From: Kineococcus endophyticus
GTDB taxonomy: Bacteria > Actinomycetota > Actinomycetes > Actinomycetales > Kineococcaceae
Length of the DNA: 64,000 bases
Assembly: GCF_040796495.1 (NCBI RefSeq)
Contig: NZ_JBFNQN010000002.1
Location: 1-64,000, forward strand
Direction: 5' to 3'
Positions within the stretch are counted from its first letter, which is position 1. Every line of letters begins with the position of its first letter. The position numbers were made by a program, and so were the translations under genes. The notes beneath the pieces are model-generated. The model did not search any database. It had not been told where the DNA came from and saw only the letters and a list, made by a program, of their open reading frames with translations. Of the stretch, positions 8,664-16,420 are shown in pieces.

Positions 8664-11012
8664 GTGGGACCCGTCCTGCCGGACACCGGCTCGGCCTCGA
8701 CCGCAGGAGCACGTGCCGTTTCCGACCGGATCGGCGCCCACCGCCTGGCGCTGCACGCGGCGTGGCTCCTGCGACGGGGTCTGGGGTTGCTCCTCCTGCT
8801 GTCGCTGGTCCTCGTGGTCGCGGCTGCCCCGGCGCAGGCGGCTTCTGACACCGGCACCGGGCGGGCACCGGTGGTCCTGGTCGGGTTCTCCGGCGTCCGC
8901 TGGACCGACGTGTCCACGACGGCGACGCCGGCGCTGGCGTCGATGACCTCGGGGGCCATCGGCACGGTCGCCGTCCGCAGCGTCTTCACGGCCGCCTGCC
9001 CCGTCGACGGGTGGCTGGGCCTGTCCGCTGGCCGGCGGGCGACCGCCTTCGACGGGACGGACCACGAGCACGAGGACGCGGCGTGCGCACCGGTCGCCGA
9101 CCCCGTGGGCGGGGTGCAGCCCGACTTCACCCGGTACCGGCAGATCGCCGAGGACGGGACCTTCGACGCCGTGCCGGGGACCCTGGGACAGGCCCTCGCC
9201 GACGGCGGTGCGACGACGTTGTCGATCGGGCCCGGGGCCGGGATCGCCCTGGCCCGCACCGACGGGTCCCTGGGTGACCACCTGTCGCTGAGCAGCTGTA
9301 AGTACACCGCCCCGGCCGTGGTCGGCGAGGACGTCCAGCGCGCCCTGGAGTCCGGGACGGACGTGGTCGTCGTCGACGCCGGCACGGTCCGCGACCCCGC
9401 CGACCTGCCCGCCCGGGAGTCCGCCCCCACGACCTCACGCGCCACGCAGGTCGCCGCCGTCGACGCCGCCGTCGCCGCCGTCCAGCAGGCGGTGGACGAC
9501 TCCACGGGAGCTGAGGCCACCACCGTGCTCGCCGTCTCCCTCGCCGACTCCGGGAAGACCCCCCACCTGCAGTACGCGGCCGCGACCGGACCACGACCCG
9601 CCTCCGGCTCCAGCTCCGACTCGGCCCGCGGGGACTACCGGGGACTGCTCGGTTCCCGCGCCACCCGGGAGCAGGGCATCGTCCAGACCACCGACCTGAC
9701 CCCCACCGTGCTGGCCCTGGCCCTCGGCTCCGACCACGGGACCGCCGGCCTGGTGGGGGCGCCGGTCACGAGCACCGACGCCGGCCTGTCCGCGGCGCAG
9801 CGCCGGGAGAAGGTCGAGGACCTCGACGCGGCGGCGCAGGCCGTCCAGCCGCTCGTCGCGCCCTTCTTCGTCCTCTGGGGTGCCACCCAGCTCGTCCTGT
9901 ACGCCGTCGGGGCCCTCGCGCTGCGCCGAGGGTGGGGCGGCTCCGCGGGCCGGCGGCGGATCCTCCGCGGACTGCGCACCGTGGCCGTCCTGTACGGCTC
10001 GGTCGGCGCATCCACGTTCCTGGCCAACACGATCCCCTGGTGGCGGGCGGGCAGCTCGGTGGGCGCGCACCTGCTGGCGGTGACCGGTGCCGTCGCCCTG
10101 TACGCCACCCTCGTCACCGCCCTGGCGCTGCTGGGACCGTGGCGGAGGGGGGCGCTCGGTCCGGTGGGGTTCGTCGGGTTCACCACCGCCGCGGTGCTGG
10201 CGGTGGACTGCGCAACGGGTTCCCGGCTCATCACCTCCAGCCTCAACGGCGAGCAGCCGGTGGTGGCCGGGCGCTTCTACGGCCTGGGCAACCAGGAGTT
10301 CGCCCTCTTCGCCACCGGTTCCCTGCTCTTCGCCGTCGCGGTCGCCGACCACCTCGTCCGCGCCGGGCGGCGGCGCGCGGCTGTGGCTGTCGTCGCGGTC
10401 GTGGGGGTGGCGGCGACCTTCGTCGACGGGGTCCTGGGCAGCGACTTCGGTGGTCCCCCGGCGCTGCTGCCGGCGTTCGGGCTGCTCGCCCTGGTCGTGG
10501 GCGGGGTCCGCGCCACCGCACGGCGCGTGGTGCTCCTCCTCGGTGCGACCGTCCTCGTCCTGGTGGCGATCTCGGTGGCGGACTGGTTGCGACCGGCCGA
10601 CGACCAGACGCACCTGGGCCGGTTCGTCCAGAGCGTCCTGGACGGCGGGGCGTGGCTGGTCATCGGGCGCAAGGCCGTGCAGAACGCGCAGATCCTCTCC
10701 GACAGCTGGCTGCTCGTCCTGCTCCTGGGGCCCGCCGCAGTGTTCCTCGCCGTCGCCCTGGCCCGCCCCGCCGTCCTCGGCGCCTCGGGCGCCGCGGTGC
10801 TGCAGCGCGCCTACGACCAGCACCCCGTCCTGAGACCCGGGTTGGCGTCCCTGCTGGTGCTGCTGGCGATCGGCTTCGCCGCCAACGACTCCGGGACGGT
10901 CGTCCCCGCCGTCGGCGCGATGCTCGCCGTCCCCCTCCTCATCGCCCTCCTGACGCGGGTGCTGGAGGTTCCCGCAGCACTCCTGCCGGACCCGGCACCG
11001 GCGGTGGACTGA
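8664..11012 (+). CDS. Large exported/multi-pass membrane protein, unknown function
   Basis: A 782-residue protein. A signal-anchor or signal peptide sits at about residues 36-60 (RRGLGLLLLLSLVLVVAAAP, then AQA). An extracytoplasmic domain of roughly 340 residues follows, opening with VVLVGFSGVRW and containing TTDLTPTVLALAL, a layout like alkaline-phosphatase-superfamily proteins but without a confident metal-ligand set. The C-terminal half has about ten membrane helices with the conserved-looking motif SRFYGLGNQEF-like (here AGRFYGLGNQEFALFATG). I recall similar actinobacterial membrane proteins of unknown role. GTG 8664 follows GAGGA by about 9 nt. A cell-envelope role is an inference from topology only. 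Confidence 0.75.
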   Translation: MGPVLPDTGSASTAGARAVSDRIGAHRLALHAAWLLRRGLGLLLLLSLVLVVAAAPAQAASDTGTGRAPVVLVGFSGVRWTDVSTTATPALASMTSGAIGTVAVRSVFTAACPVDGWLGLSAGRRATAFDGTDHEHEDAACAPVADPVGGVQPDFTRYRQIAEDGTFDAVPGTLGQALADGGATTLSIGPGAGIALARTDGSLGDHLSLSSCKYTAPAVVGEDVQRALESGTDVVVVDAGTVRDPADLPARESAPTTSRATQVAAVDAAVAAVQQAVDDSTGAEATTVLAVSLADSGKTPHLQYAAATGPRPASGSSSDSARGDYRGLLGSRATREQGIVQTTDLTPTVLALALGSDHGTAGLVGAPVTSTDAGLSAAQRREKVEDLDAAAQAVQPLVAPFFVLWGATQLVLYAVGALALRRGWGGSAGRRRILRGLRTVAVLYGSVGASTFLANTIPWWRAGSSVGAHLLAVTGAVALYATLVTALALLGPWRRGALGPVGFVGFTTAAVLAVDCATGSRLITSSLNGEQPVVAGRFYGLGNQEFALFATGSLLFAVAVADHLVRAGRRRAAVAVVAVVGVAATFVDGVLGSDFGGPPALLPAFGLLALVVGGVRATARRVVLLLGATVLVLVAISVADWLRPADDQTHLGRFVQSVLDGGAWLVIGRKAVQNAQILSDSWLLVLLLGPAAVFLAVALARPAVLGASGAAVLQRAYDQHPVLRPGLASLLVLLAIGFAANDSGTVVPAVGAMLAVPLLIALLTRVLEVPAALLPDPAPAVD

Positions 11013-11031
11013 CGACGGTCCTCGGCCAGGG

Positions 11032-11985
11032 TCAGACCCACCCGAGGACGGCAGCACGGACGTCGGCCCGCCCCAGGAGGGCGGCGCACCAGAGGAAGTG
11101 GCCGTCCGCGTCGGAGCTGTAGGCGTCGGCGCCGACGAGGGCGTACACCGCCTTGTACCGCAGGACGTCCGCCCGGTCGACACTGAACGCCTCGACGAAG
11201 AGGTCGGTCAGGCGCCGGTCCGTGCGCAGGGCGTGCGGCCCGTACATGTCGAAGAAGCTCGACGTCGTGGCCATCTCGAGCACGGGGTCCGCCGGCATGG
11301 TCAGGAAACCCCAGTCCAGCACGGAGCTGAGGCGGCAGTCGTCGTCCACCAGGACGTTCTCCGGGCAGATGTCCCCGTGCTGCAGCGAGGTCACGACGTC
11401 CTGCCGCGCCTCCAGGAAGGCACTGCAGGCCGAGCGCAGGTCGTCGACACCGTCGACGTGCGAGCGCAGAAGGTCGACCGAACCCCGGCCGCGGCCCGCG
11501 AGCAACTGCTGCAAGGGCGTCGACCAGTTCTGCGCGGTGGTCCTCGCTCTGCCACCCAGCAGAGGCAGTTCCGGCGCCGCGACCGGCTGCTGTCCACCGA
11601 GCGTGTGCAGCGCGCTCAGCAGTTCGACCAGCACCTCCTCGGCGCGCACGTCGAGGTACCCGGTGGACGGGTCGTGGAAGTCGCCGATGCTCCGCCCGCG
11701 CAGCCACGGTTGCCGCTGCAGGACACGGCCGTCGGGCAGTGCGAACCGCCCGAGCGTCGCCGGGACGGCGAATGGGAGACCACGTCCGCTCAGTTCCTCG
11801 AGCAGTCGGTCCAGGGGCCCGGTGGTCGTCCCGGATCGGGGAAGCCGTGCGACGGTGTTCTCGTCGAGGGCGTAGACGTCGGCCTCCATGCCTGCCCCGA
11901 GCCAGTGCGCACCAGGGTGGCCGAGGGCCCGCAACTGGGCGAGCACCGGGTCGGGCCTGTCCATCCCGCCGCCCGCGGAGCTCAC
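11032..11985 (-). CDS. Aminoglycoside phosphotransferase (APH)-family kinase-like protein
   Basis: A 317-residue protein with the APH/choline-kinase fold. The catalytic loop with Brenner's motif is HGDICPEN, followed by the metal-binding DWG in SVLDWGFL. The N-lobe has a Gly-rich start (LGAGMEADVYAL) and TVARLPRSG carrying the nucleotide region, although the Lys seen in many members is replaced by Arg. Substrate could be a small alcohol, antibiotic or metabolite; resistance should not be assumed. The GTG at 11985 shares four bases (GTGA) with the upstream stop, implying translational coupling. ATG 11964 is an alternative start. Confidence 0.82.
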   Translation of the reverse strand: MSSAGGGMDRPDPVLAQLRALGHPGAHWLGAGMEADVYALDENTVARLPRSGTTTGPLDRLLEELSGRGLPFAVPATLGRFALPDGRVLQRQPWLRGRSIGDFHDPSTGYLDVRAEEVLVELLSALHTLGGQQPVAAPELPLLGGRARTTAQNWSTPLQQLLAGRGRGSVDLLRSHVDGVDDLRSACSAFLEARQDVVTSLQHGDICPENVLVDDDCRLSSVLDWGFLTMPADPVLEMATTSSFFDMYGPHALRTDRRLTDLFVEAFSVDRADVLRYKAVYALVGADAYSSDADGHFLWCAALLGRADVRAAVLGWV

Positions 11986-12368
11986 GGCCGGTACTCTTCG
12001 ATGTCGTGTTCCCGGCGGAACGAGCGGGACCCGTCCTCGCTCATCCACTGCACGTGCCACTGCTCACCGACGAAGACGAAGACGCCACGGTCGAAGTCGT
12101 CGAGGATCGTGAGCAGGTCCTGCCCCGTCGAGACGAAGTCGCTGACCACGTCGCCGCCCTCGAACCAGAGCCCTCCGAGCCGGTACCGGGCCGCCGACCA
12201 GGACCGCCACCACAGGTGCCCGCCCGTGCACGTCCACTCGGTGTCGACCCGGCAGTACAGGACCGCGAGACGTCCGTCGGCGCGCCGCAGCAGGGCACCG
12301 CGGTCCCGGCACGCCTCGACCCGCTCGTCGCGCGGGGGCCTCTTCCGCTCCGGGGGCTTCCAGGACAC
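11982..12368 (-). CDS. Hypothetical protein coupled to APH gene
   Basis: A 128-residue protein, not recognised. It opens with a basic segment (KPPERKRPPRDERVEACRDR) and continues as a Trp-rich beta-like domain (WTCTGGHLWWRSWSAARY, GVFVFVGEQWHVQWMSEDG). No membrane segment or catalytic motif is visible. Its stop overlaps the start of the APH-like gene by 4 nt, so the two are probably made together and may act in one process. The start GTG 12368 has no Shine-Dalgarno; GACCAT lies 6 nt upstream. Confidence 0.65.
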   Translation of the reverse strand: MSWKPPERKRPPRDERVEACRDRGALLRRADGRLAVLYCRVDTEWTCTGGHLWWRSWSAARYRLGGLWFEGGDVVSDFVSTGQDLLTILDDFDRGVFVFVGEQWHVQWMSEDGSRSFRREHDIEEYRP

Positions 12369-12394
12369 CAGCCGATGGTCTCAGGCGCCGCGCC

Positions 12395-12862
12395 TCACCC
12401 CGTCGGGAACTGCCTCAGGTGCGCGGCGAGAGCTCGCAACCGGCGGCTGGTCTCCCACCGGAACGCCCGCAGGGCCACGAACTCCACGGGGCGGCGCAAC
12501 ACCGCCGGCGCGCCCGTGAAGGTGAGCGTGTAGACCACCTCGCTGCTGCGACCGTCGTCGAGGTCGCGGTGGCGCATCGAGGCCGCCCACACCGCGAAGA
12601 ACGGCGACCGCGAGGTGAGCGTCACCGCGGCGAGGTCGGGACGGCGGAACGTCACGTACCGGGTGCGGAAGGACAGCCCCCCGAGCGACCAGCGCGCCCG
12701 GCACACGGCTTCCACGCCGCGGGCGGGTGACGCGCCGTCGACGGTGAACGCTTCGCGCAGCAACGTGTCCCACGCCAGCCGGTGGGGGTAGTCGTGGACC
12801 ACGTCGAAGGCGACCGCGGCGGGTACGGGCAGGACCTGGCGGACGACCGCGTGCGCGCTCAC
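12395..12862 (-). CDS. SRPBCC (START-like) family protein
   Basis: A 155-residue protein of the Bet v1/START-like fold, which usually forms a hydrophobic pocket for lipids or polyketides. It begins with a strand (VVRQVLPVPAAVAFDVVHDY), has the typical W-containing turn (HRLAWDTLLREAF), then a curved sheet (VEAVCRARWSLGGLSFRTRY) and the long C-terminal helix (ALRAFRWETSRRLRALAAHL). Start GTG 12862: GAGGAG directly abuts it, too close for a normal site, but CAGGCT lies 6 nt upstream, so a leaderless start is possible. Divergent from the deaminase gene. Ligand unknown. Confidence 0.75.
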   Translation of the reverse strand: MSAHAVVRQVLPVPAAVAFDVVHDYPHRLAWDTLLREAFTVDGASPARGVEAVCRARWSLGGLSFRTRYVTFRRPDLAAVTLTSRSPFFAVWAASMRHRDLDDGRSSEVVYTLTFTGAPAVLRRPVEFVALRAFRWETSRRLRALAAHLRQFPTG

Positions 12863-12904
12863 CTCCTCAGCCTGCCAGCCCGTGCGGCTGCGCGGGAGCG
12901 GACC

Positions 12905-12910
12905 TAGGGT
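12905..12910 (+). promoter_or_regulatory. Candidate -10 box TAGGGT of the deaminase gene
   Basis: TAGGGT lies 34 nt before the GTG at 12945, leaving a short leader that contains AGGAGAA. No convincing -35 hexamer is seen, which is common for GC-rich actinobacterial promoters. Confidence 0.35.
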
Positions 12911-12944
12911 CGGCCCGACATCCCGCGCACCCCAGGAGAAACCC

Positions 12945-13439
12945 GTGACCGACAGCCCCGACGCCGACCGCGTCCACCTCGCCCGCGCCGTGGAACTGGC
13001 GTCGGCGAACGTCGAGGAGGGTGGGAAGCCCTTCGGGTGCGTCGTCGTCGAGCGCGCCTCCGGCGAGGTGCTCGTCGAGGCCGTGAACCGCACCGTGCAG
13101 GACGGCGACGTGACGGCGCACGCCGAGATCACCGCCCTGCGCGAACTGGCCTCCCGCGGGCGCAAGCTGCTCGACGGGTGCGACGTCTTCGTGACGGCGT
13201 CGCCGTGCCCGATGTGCCTGGGGGCCTTGTACTACGCCGCCCCCGACCGCGTCGTCTACGCCGCGACGCGCGAGCAGGAGGGCGAGCACTACGAGGACGG
13301 GGGCCGCTACTTCACCCTCGACAGCTTCTACGGCGAGTACGCCAAGGCCGAGGCCGACCGCCGCCTGCCGATGGGCCAGGGGCCGCACCCGGACCCGCAG
13401 GAACCGTTCCGCCGCCACGAAGCCCGGCACCGCGACTGA
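12945..13439 (+). CDS. Nucleoside/nucleobase deaminase (CDA superfamily)
   Basis: A 164-residue zinc deaminase related to guanine and cytosine deaminases and TadA. The zinc site is complete: His59-Ala-Glu61 in TAHAEITAL, and Cys88 and Cys91 in SPCPMCLG. The N-terminal PFGCVVV strand and the C-terminal segment rich in Tyr and Asp ([18 protein letters not shown]-like) resemble the GuaD-type group rather than TadA, so guanine or another purine base is a plausible substrate. Start GTG 12945 has AGGAGAA 5 nt upstream. It is followed 52 bp later by the superoxide dismutase gene, with a palindrome between them, so the two are likely separate units. Confidence 0.88.
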   Translation: MTDSPDADRVHLARAVELASANVEEGGKPFGCVVVERASGEVLVEAVNRTVQDGDVTAHAEITALRELASRGRKLLDGCDVFVTASPCPMCLGALYYAAPDRVVYAATREQEGEHYEDGGRYFTLDSFYGEYAKAEADRRLPMGQGPHPDPQEPFRRHEARHRD

Positions 13440-13456
13440 CGCGACTCTCGGGGTTG

Positions 13457-13476
13457 ACCTGCAGTGCACTGCAGGT
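13457..13476. promoter_or_regulatory. Perfect 20-bp palindrome upstream of sod
   Basis: ACCTGCAGTG-CACTGCAGGT is a perfect palindrome with no spacer, 15 bp before the dismutase start. It overlaps a TTGACC hexamer (13454-13459) that could be a -35 box, although no good -10 follows at 17-18 bp. The lack of a loop makes a protein operator more likely than an RNA hairpin. Confidence 0.55.
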
Positions 13477-13491
13477 GGAAGGGTTCCCGCC

Positions 13492-14127
13492 ATGACCGAC
13501 GCACCGACCACGTACACCCTTCCGGATCTGCCCTACGACTACTCCGCGCTCGAGCCCCACATCTCCGGGGCGATCATGGAGCTGCACCACGACAAGCACC
13601 ACGCCACCTACGTGGCCGGGGTCAACACCGCCCTGGTGGAGCTGGCCGAGGCCCGCTCCAAGGACGACCTGGCGACGGTCAACCTGCACGAGAAGAACCT
13701 CGCGTTCAACCTCGGCGGTCACGTCAACCACTCGGTGTTCTGGCCCAACCTGTCCCCCGACGGCGGCGACAAGCCGACCGGTGAGCTGGCCGCCGCCATC
13801 GACGCCGACTTCGGCTCCCTCGACGGCTTCCAGAAGCACTTCGCCGCCACCGCCCTGGGCATCCAGGGTTCGGGCTGGTCGATCCTGGCCTGGGACTCCA
13901 TCGGCCAGAAGCTCATCAACGTCCAGCTGTACGACCAGCAGGGCAACATCGCCCTGGGCCTGGTCCCGATCGTCGTGCTGGACATGTGGGAGCACGCGTT
14001 CTACCTGGACTACAAGAACGTCAAGCCCGACTACGTCAAGGCCTGGTGGAACGTCGTGAACTGGGCCGACGCCCAGCAGCGCTTCGACCGCGCCCGCACC
14101 CAGACGAACGGCCTCATCCTCCCCTGA
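13492..14127 (+). CDS. sodA: Superoxide dismutase, Mn/Fe type
   Basis: A 211-residue cytosolic enzyme that dismutates superoxide. Metal ligands are His32 (MELHHDKHH), His80 (NHSVFW), Asp164 and His168 ([11 protein letters not shown]). Both family regions are present: the helical hairpin domain to about residue 95 and the alpha/beta domain with [10 protein letters not shown] and YDQQGN. The Gln in YDQQG, where Fe-type mycobacterial enzymes tend to have His, favours manganese, but metal choice is not certain. Start ATG 13492 follows GGAAGGG. The palindrome upstream suggests dedicated regulation. Confidence 0.95.
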   Translation: MTDAPTTYTLPDLPYDYSALEPHISGAIMELHHDKHHATYVAGVNTALVELAEARSKDDLATVNLHEKNLAFNLGGHVNHSVFWPNLSPDGGDKPTGELAAAIDADFGSLDGFQKHFAATALGIQGSGWSILAWDSIGQKLINVQLYDQQGNIALGLVPIVVLDMWEHAFYLDYKNVKPDYVKAWWNVVNWADAQQRFDRARTQTNGLILP

Positions 14128-14161
14128 TGAGGAGCCGCGCCGACCGGCGGTGAGCGAGTCT

Positions 14162-14309
14162 TCGGACCGGGGATGGGACCGGGGCGGGCGTCGTCCTGAC
14201 GACCGGCGGGCCGGTCCGACGGCTGCAACGAGGTGGGACCGAGCGTGGGAACACCGGTGGGTGTCCGTTCGGCGTCGTCGGGGCGACCGGTTCGGGACAC
14301 CCACGTCTC
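14162..14309. repeat. Imperfect direct repeat, copy A
   Basis: First of two related blocks of about 150 bases in the sod-MFS intergenic space. It opens with TCGGACCGG, contains the near-palindrome GACCGGC-GG-GCCGGTC (14201-14216), then GGCTGCAACGA, and ends near GGGACACCCACG. Pairing across the palindrome would give a stable stem. No protein-like frame. Confidence 0.6.
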
Positions 14310-14364
14310 ACTCCACGTGGGTGTCCGCGTGGGTGCCCCCGTGGGTGTCCCGCGCGGCGCGGCA
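14310..14364. repeat. Short GTGGGTGTCC-type tandem units between repeats A and B
   Basis: GTGGGTG recurs at short intervals (14318, 14330, 14341) in the 55 bases separating the two larger repeats. It matches the GGTGGGTGTCC segment inside copy A and GTGGGTGCCC in copy B, so the linker may be a degraded further copy. Confidence 0.4.
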
Positions 14365-14532
14365 TCGGACCGGAGGTGGGACCGGCGCGAGCGTCGTCCG
14401 GGCGACCGGCGCGCCGGTCCCACGGCTGCAACGACGTCGAACCGGCTGTGGGACCGGGTGTCGGACCGGGCGCGGGAACACCCGTGGGTGCCCTCCGCTC
14501 GTCGCCGGATCGGCCAGTTCGGAACCCTCACC
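14365..14532. repeat. Imperfect direct repeat, copy B
   Basis: Second copy, again opening TCGGACCGG. It carries the perfect 16-bp palindrome GACCGGCG-CGCCGGTC (14404-14419) followed by GGCTGCAACGA, as in copy A, and GGGAACACCCGTGGGTGCCC. The last bases abut the stop of the MFS gene. The copies align along most of their length with scattered substitutions and a small insertion. Confidence 0.6.
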
Positions 14533-15757
14533 CCACGACGCCGCCCCGGTCGGCGGCCCGCGGGGCGACGGCCCCCGCGAGCGCGATCCCGACGCCGCAG
14601 AACACCAGCGGGAGGACGAGGGCCGTCGTCAACCCGACGCCACCGGCGAGCCAACCGATCACGGCGGGACCGGCGAGCAGCCCGACGTACCCGGCGCTCA
14701 CCACCCGGGAGATGGTGACGCCCGGGTTCGCGACGCCGAGGTTTCCCGCCGCCGTGAAGATCTGCGGCACGATCCCGGACAACCCGAGCCCGAACACGAC
14801 CCAGCCCGGCAACGTCAGCGGAAAACCCCCGGCGGTGGGGCTGAGGACGACGACGAGCATGCCGACGGCCGCGAGCGCCGACCCCACCCGCACGACGCTC
14901 ACGGGGCCGAACCGGTGGGCGACGGGGTCGGCGGCGAACCGCCCGGCCGTCATCGCCACCGCGAAGGCCGCGTAGGCCAGCGAGGCCGAGGCGGCCGAGC
15001 GCCCCAGGTCCTCCACCGCCTGCAGGGCGCTCCAGTCGTTCGCCGTGCCCTCGGCGAGCATGAGCAGGAACGCCATGAGCGCGAGGGCGAGGAGCCGCCC
15101 GGTGGGACGGGGAGCCGTCGGCACCGCGGCGGGGTTCTCGGGGGCCGGGTCTGCGGACCCGGTGCTGCGGGTGAGGACGAAGGGCAGGCTGACGAGCGCG
15201 AGCACCGCGACCACGACCGCCCCGACGGCGAGCGTGGGCAGCAGCGCGAGACCCGCCGCCTGCAGCACGGCTCCCAGGCCCGCGCCGAGCGCGCCACCGA
15301 CCGAGAAGAACGCGTGGAAGCTGGACATGATCGGGCGGCCCCACGCCCGCTCGACGACGACGGCCTGCTCGTTCATGGCGACGTCGACGGCGCCGTTGCC
15401 CAACCCCAGCACGAACAGTGCGGCACCCAGGTGCCAGGGAACTGTGGCCAGCCCCGGCAGCAGCACGCCGACGACCAGCAGGACGGCCCCGACCGCCGCC
15501 ACGGGCCGGCTCCCGACCCGGTCCACGAGCGGCCCACTGGCCTGCATCGCGACGACCGACCCGGCGCCGAGCAGGAGCAGCAGACCCCCGAGGACGCCGT
15601 GCGAGATGCCCAGGCGTTCCTGGACCCCGGGGATGTTGACCACCCACGTGGCGAGGGCGAGACCCGTCAGGAGGAACAGACCGACCACGGCGACGCGGGG
15701 GCGCCACAGCGCGGAACGATCGGGGGCCGCCGTGGCGGCGGCGGGCGTCGAAGACAT
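14528..15757 (-). CDS. MFS transporter (YbjJ/FucP-like)
   Basis: A 409-residue major facilitator protein with about 12 membrane helices. It begins WRPRVAVVGLFLLTGLALATW and has the motif-A-like cytoplasmic loop LVDRVGSRPVAAVG between TM2 and TM3; NEQAVVVERAWGRPIMSSFH between helices 4 and 5 resembles YbjJ-type carriers. The substrate is unknown. ATG 15757 lies 7 nt after TACGCT (minus strand), so the message may be leaderless. It is divergent from a TetR gene, and repeated CGTACAC motifs lie between, so drug or metabolite efflux under TetR control is the likely arrangement. Confidence 0.88.
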   Translation of the reverse strand: MSSTPAAATAAPDRSALWRPRVAVVGLFLLTGLALATWVVNIPGVQERLGISHGVLGGLLLLLGAGSVVAMQASGPLVDRVGSRPVAAVGAVLLVVGVLLPGLATVPWHLGAALFVLGLGNGAVDVAMNEQAVVVERAWGRPIMSSFHAFFSVGGALGAGLGAVLQAAGLALLPTLAVGAVVVAVLALVSLPFVLTRSTGSADPAPENPAAVPTAPRPTGRLLALALMAFLLMLAEGTANDWSALQAVEDLGRSAASASLAYAAFAVAMTAGRFAADPVAHRFGPVSVVRVGSALAAVGMLVVVLSPTAGGFPLTLPGWVVFGLGLSGIVPQIFTAAGNLGVANPGVTISRVVSAGYVGLLAGPAVIGWLAGGVGLTTALVLPLVFCGVGIALAGAVAPRAADRGGVVG

Positions 15758-15801
15758 GCGTACGAGCGTACACATGATGCGGACGGTCGTACACTCATCG
15801 C
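15758..15801. promoter_or_regulatory. Divergent MFS/TetR promoter and candidate operator
   Basis: The two -10 boxes are TACGCT on the minus strand (15765-15770) and TACACT on the plus strand (15790-15795). GTACG-AG-CGTAC (15760-15771) is a perfect short inverted repeat, and CGTACAC occurs twice (15767 and 15788). A TetR dimer bound here would cover both promoters. Confidence 0.45.
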
Positions 15802-15867
15802 GTGACGGACCACTTCGCGGGCGAACGGCACACGAACCTCCACTCCGCGCTCGCAGGCACCTCGTGA
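15802..15867 (+). CDS. Possible 21-residue leader peptide before tetR
   Basis: GTG 15802 lies exactly 6 nt after the TACACT box, the spacing of leaderless genes in this window, and opens a 21-codon frame (VTDHFAGERH then TNLHSALAGTS). Its TGA shares four bases (GTGA) with the GTG start of the TetR gene. It is therefore placed to couple translation of the regulator. It could equally be a chance short frame in a normal leader. Confidence 0.4.
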   Translation: MTDHFAGERHTNLHSALAGTS

Positions 15868-16412
15868 CGGAACAGCGGGCCCGCCGCACCGATCCGCACC
15901 GGCGCGAACGCATCGTCGAGGCCACGGTGGAGTGCATCGCCGAGCACGGCGTCGCGGGCACCTCGCACCGGAGGGTCGCGCAGCTCGCCGACGTCCCGCT
16001 GGGGTCGATGACTTACCACTTCGCGGGGATGGACGAACTCCTGCGGGAGGCGTTCACCACGTTCGCCCGGCGCATCGAGGCGGCCTTCGCCGAACGCCTC
16101 GGGCAGGGCGGGGCCGACGAGGTGCTCGACGCGGTCGTCGACCTCGTCCACGTCGACCTGCAGCGTTCGCGGGCCGAGCACGTGCTCACCTACGAGCTCT
16201 ACACGCTCGCCGCCCGCCGGCCGGAGTTCCGGGAGATCACGCAGTCCTGGATGCACGCGAGCCGCGAGGTGCTCGGTCGCGTGTTCGACCCCGTCACCGC
16301 CCGCCGCCTCGACGCCTACGTCGAGGGCGCGGCCCTGCACATCGCCCTCGACCCCGACCCCCAGCCGCGCGAGCAGACGCGCACGGCGTTGCGACTCCTG
16401 GCCGGGCGGTGA
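15864..16412 (+). CDS. TetR-family transcriptional regulator
   Basis: A 182-residue repressor. The N-terminal helix-turn-helix is clear: RERIVEATVECIAEHGVAG, then the recognition part TSHRRVAQLADVPLGSMTYH with the closing F. The C-terminal ligand domain is short and all-helical (LREAFTTFARRIEAAFAERL, HVLTYELYTLAARRPEF). SMTYHF replaces the common S(L/I)Y(Y/W)HF. GTG 15864 has no Shine-Dalgarno and overlaps the stop of the small upstream frame. The end lies 8 bp from the next, convergent, gene. It probably represses the divergent MFS gene; the inducer is unknown. Confidence 0.87.
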   Translation: MTEQRARRTDPHRRERIVEATVECIAEHGVAGTSHRRVAQLADVPLGSMTYHFAGMDELLREAFTTFARRIEAAFAERLGQGGADEVLDAVVDLVHVDLQRSRAEHVLTYELYTLAARRPEFREITQSWMHASREVLGRVFDPVTARRLDAYVEGAALHIALDPDPQPREQTRTALRLLAGR

Positions 16413-16420
16413 CGCGGGGT

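Noticed and set aside
5960-9523. 1187-codon minus-strand open frame
   Set aside because: It runs antisense across the GGDEF-EAL gene and part of the next one, with low-complexity composition and no motif; an antisense shadow.
14233-14718. Possible repeat protein encoded across the sod-MFS repeats
   Set aside because: Several frames stay open through the repeats, but each is Arg/Trp/Pro-rich, the copies do not keep one frame, and the frames continue antisense into the MFS gene.
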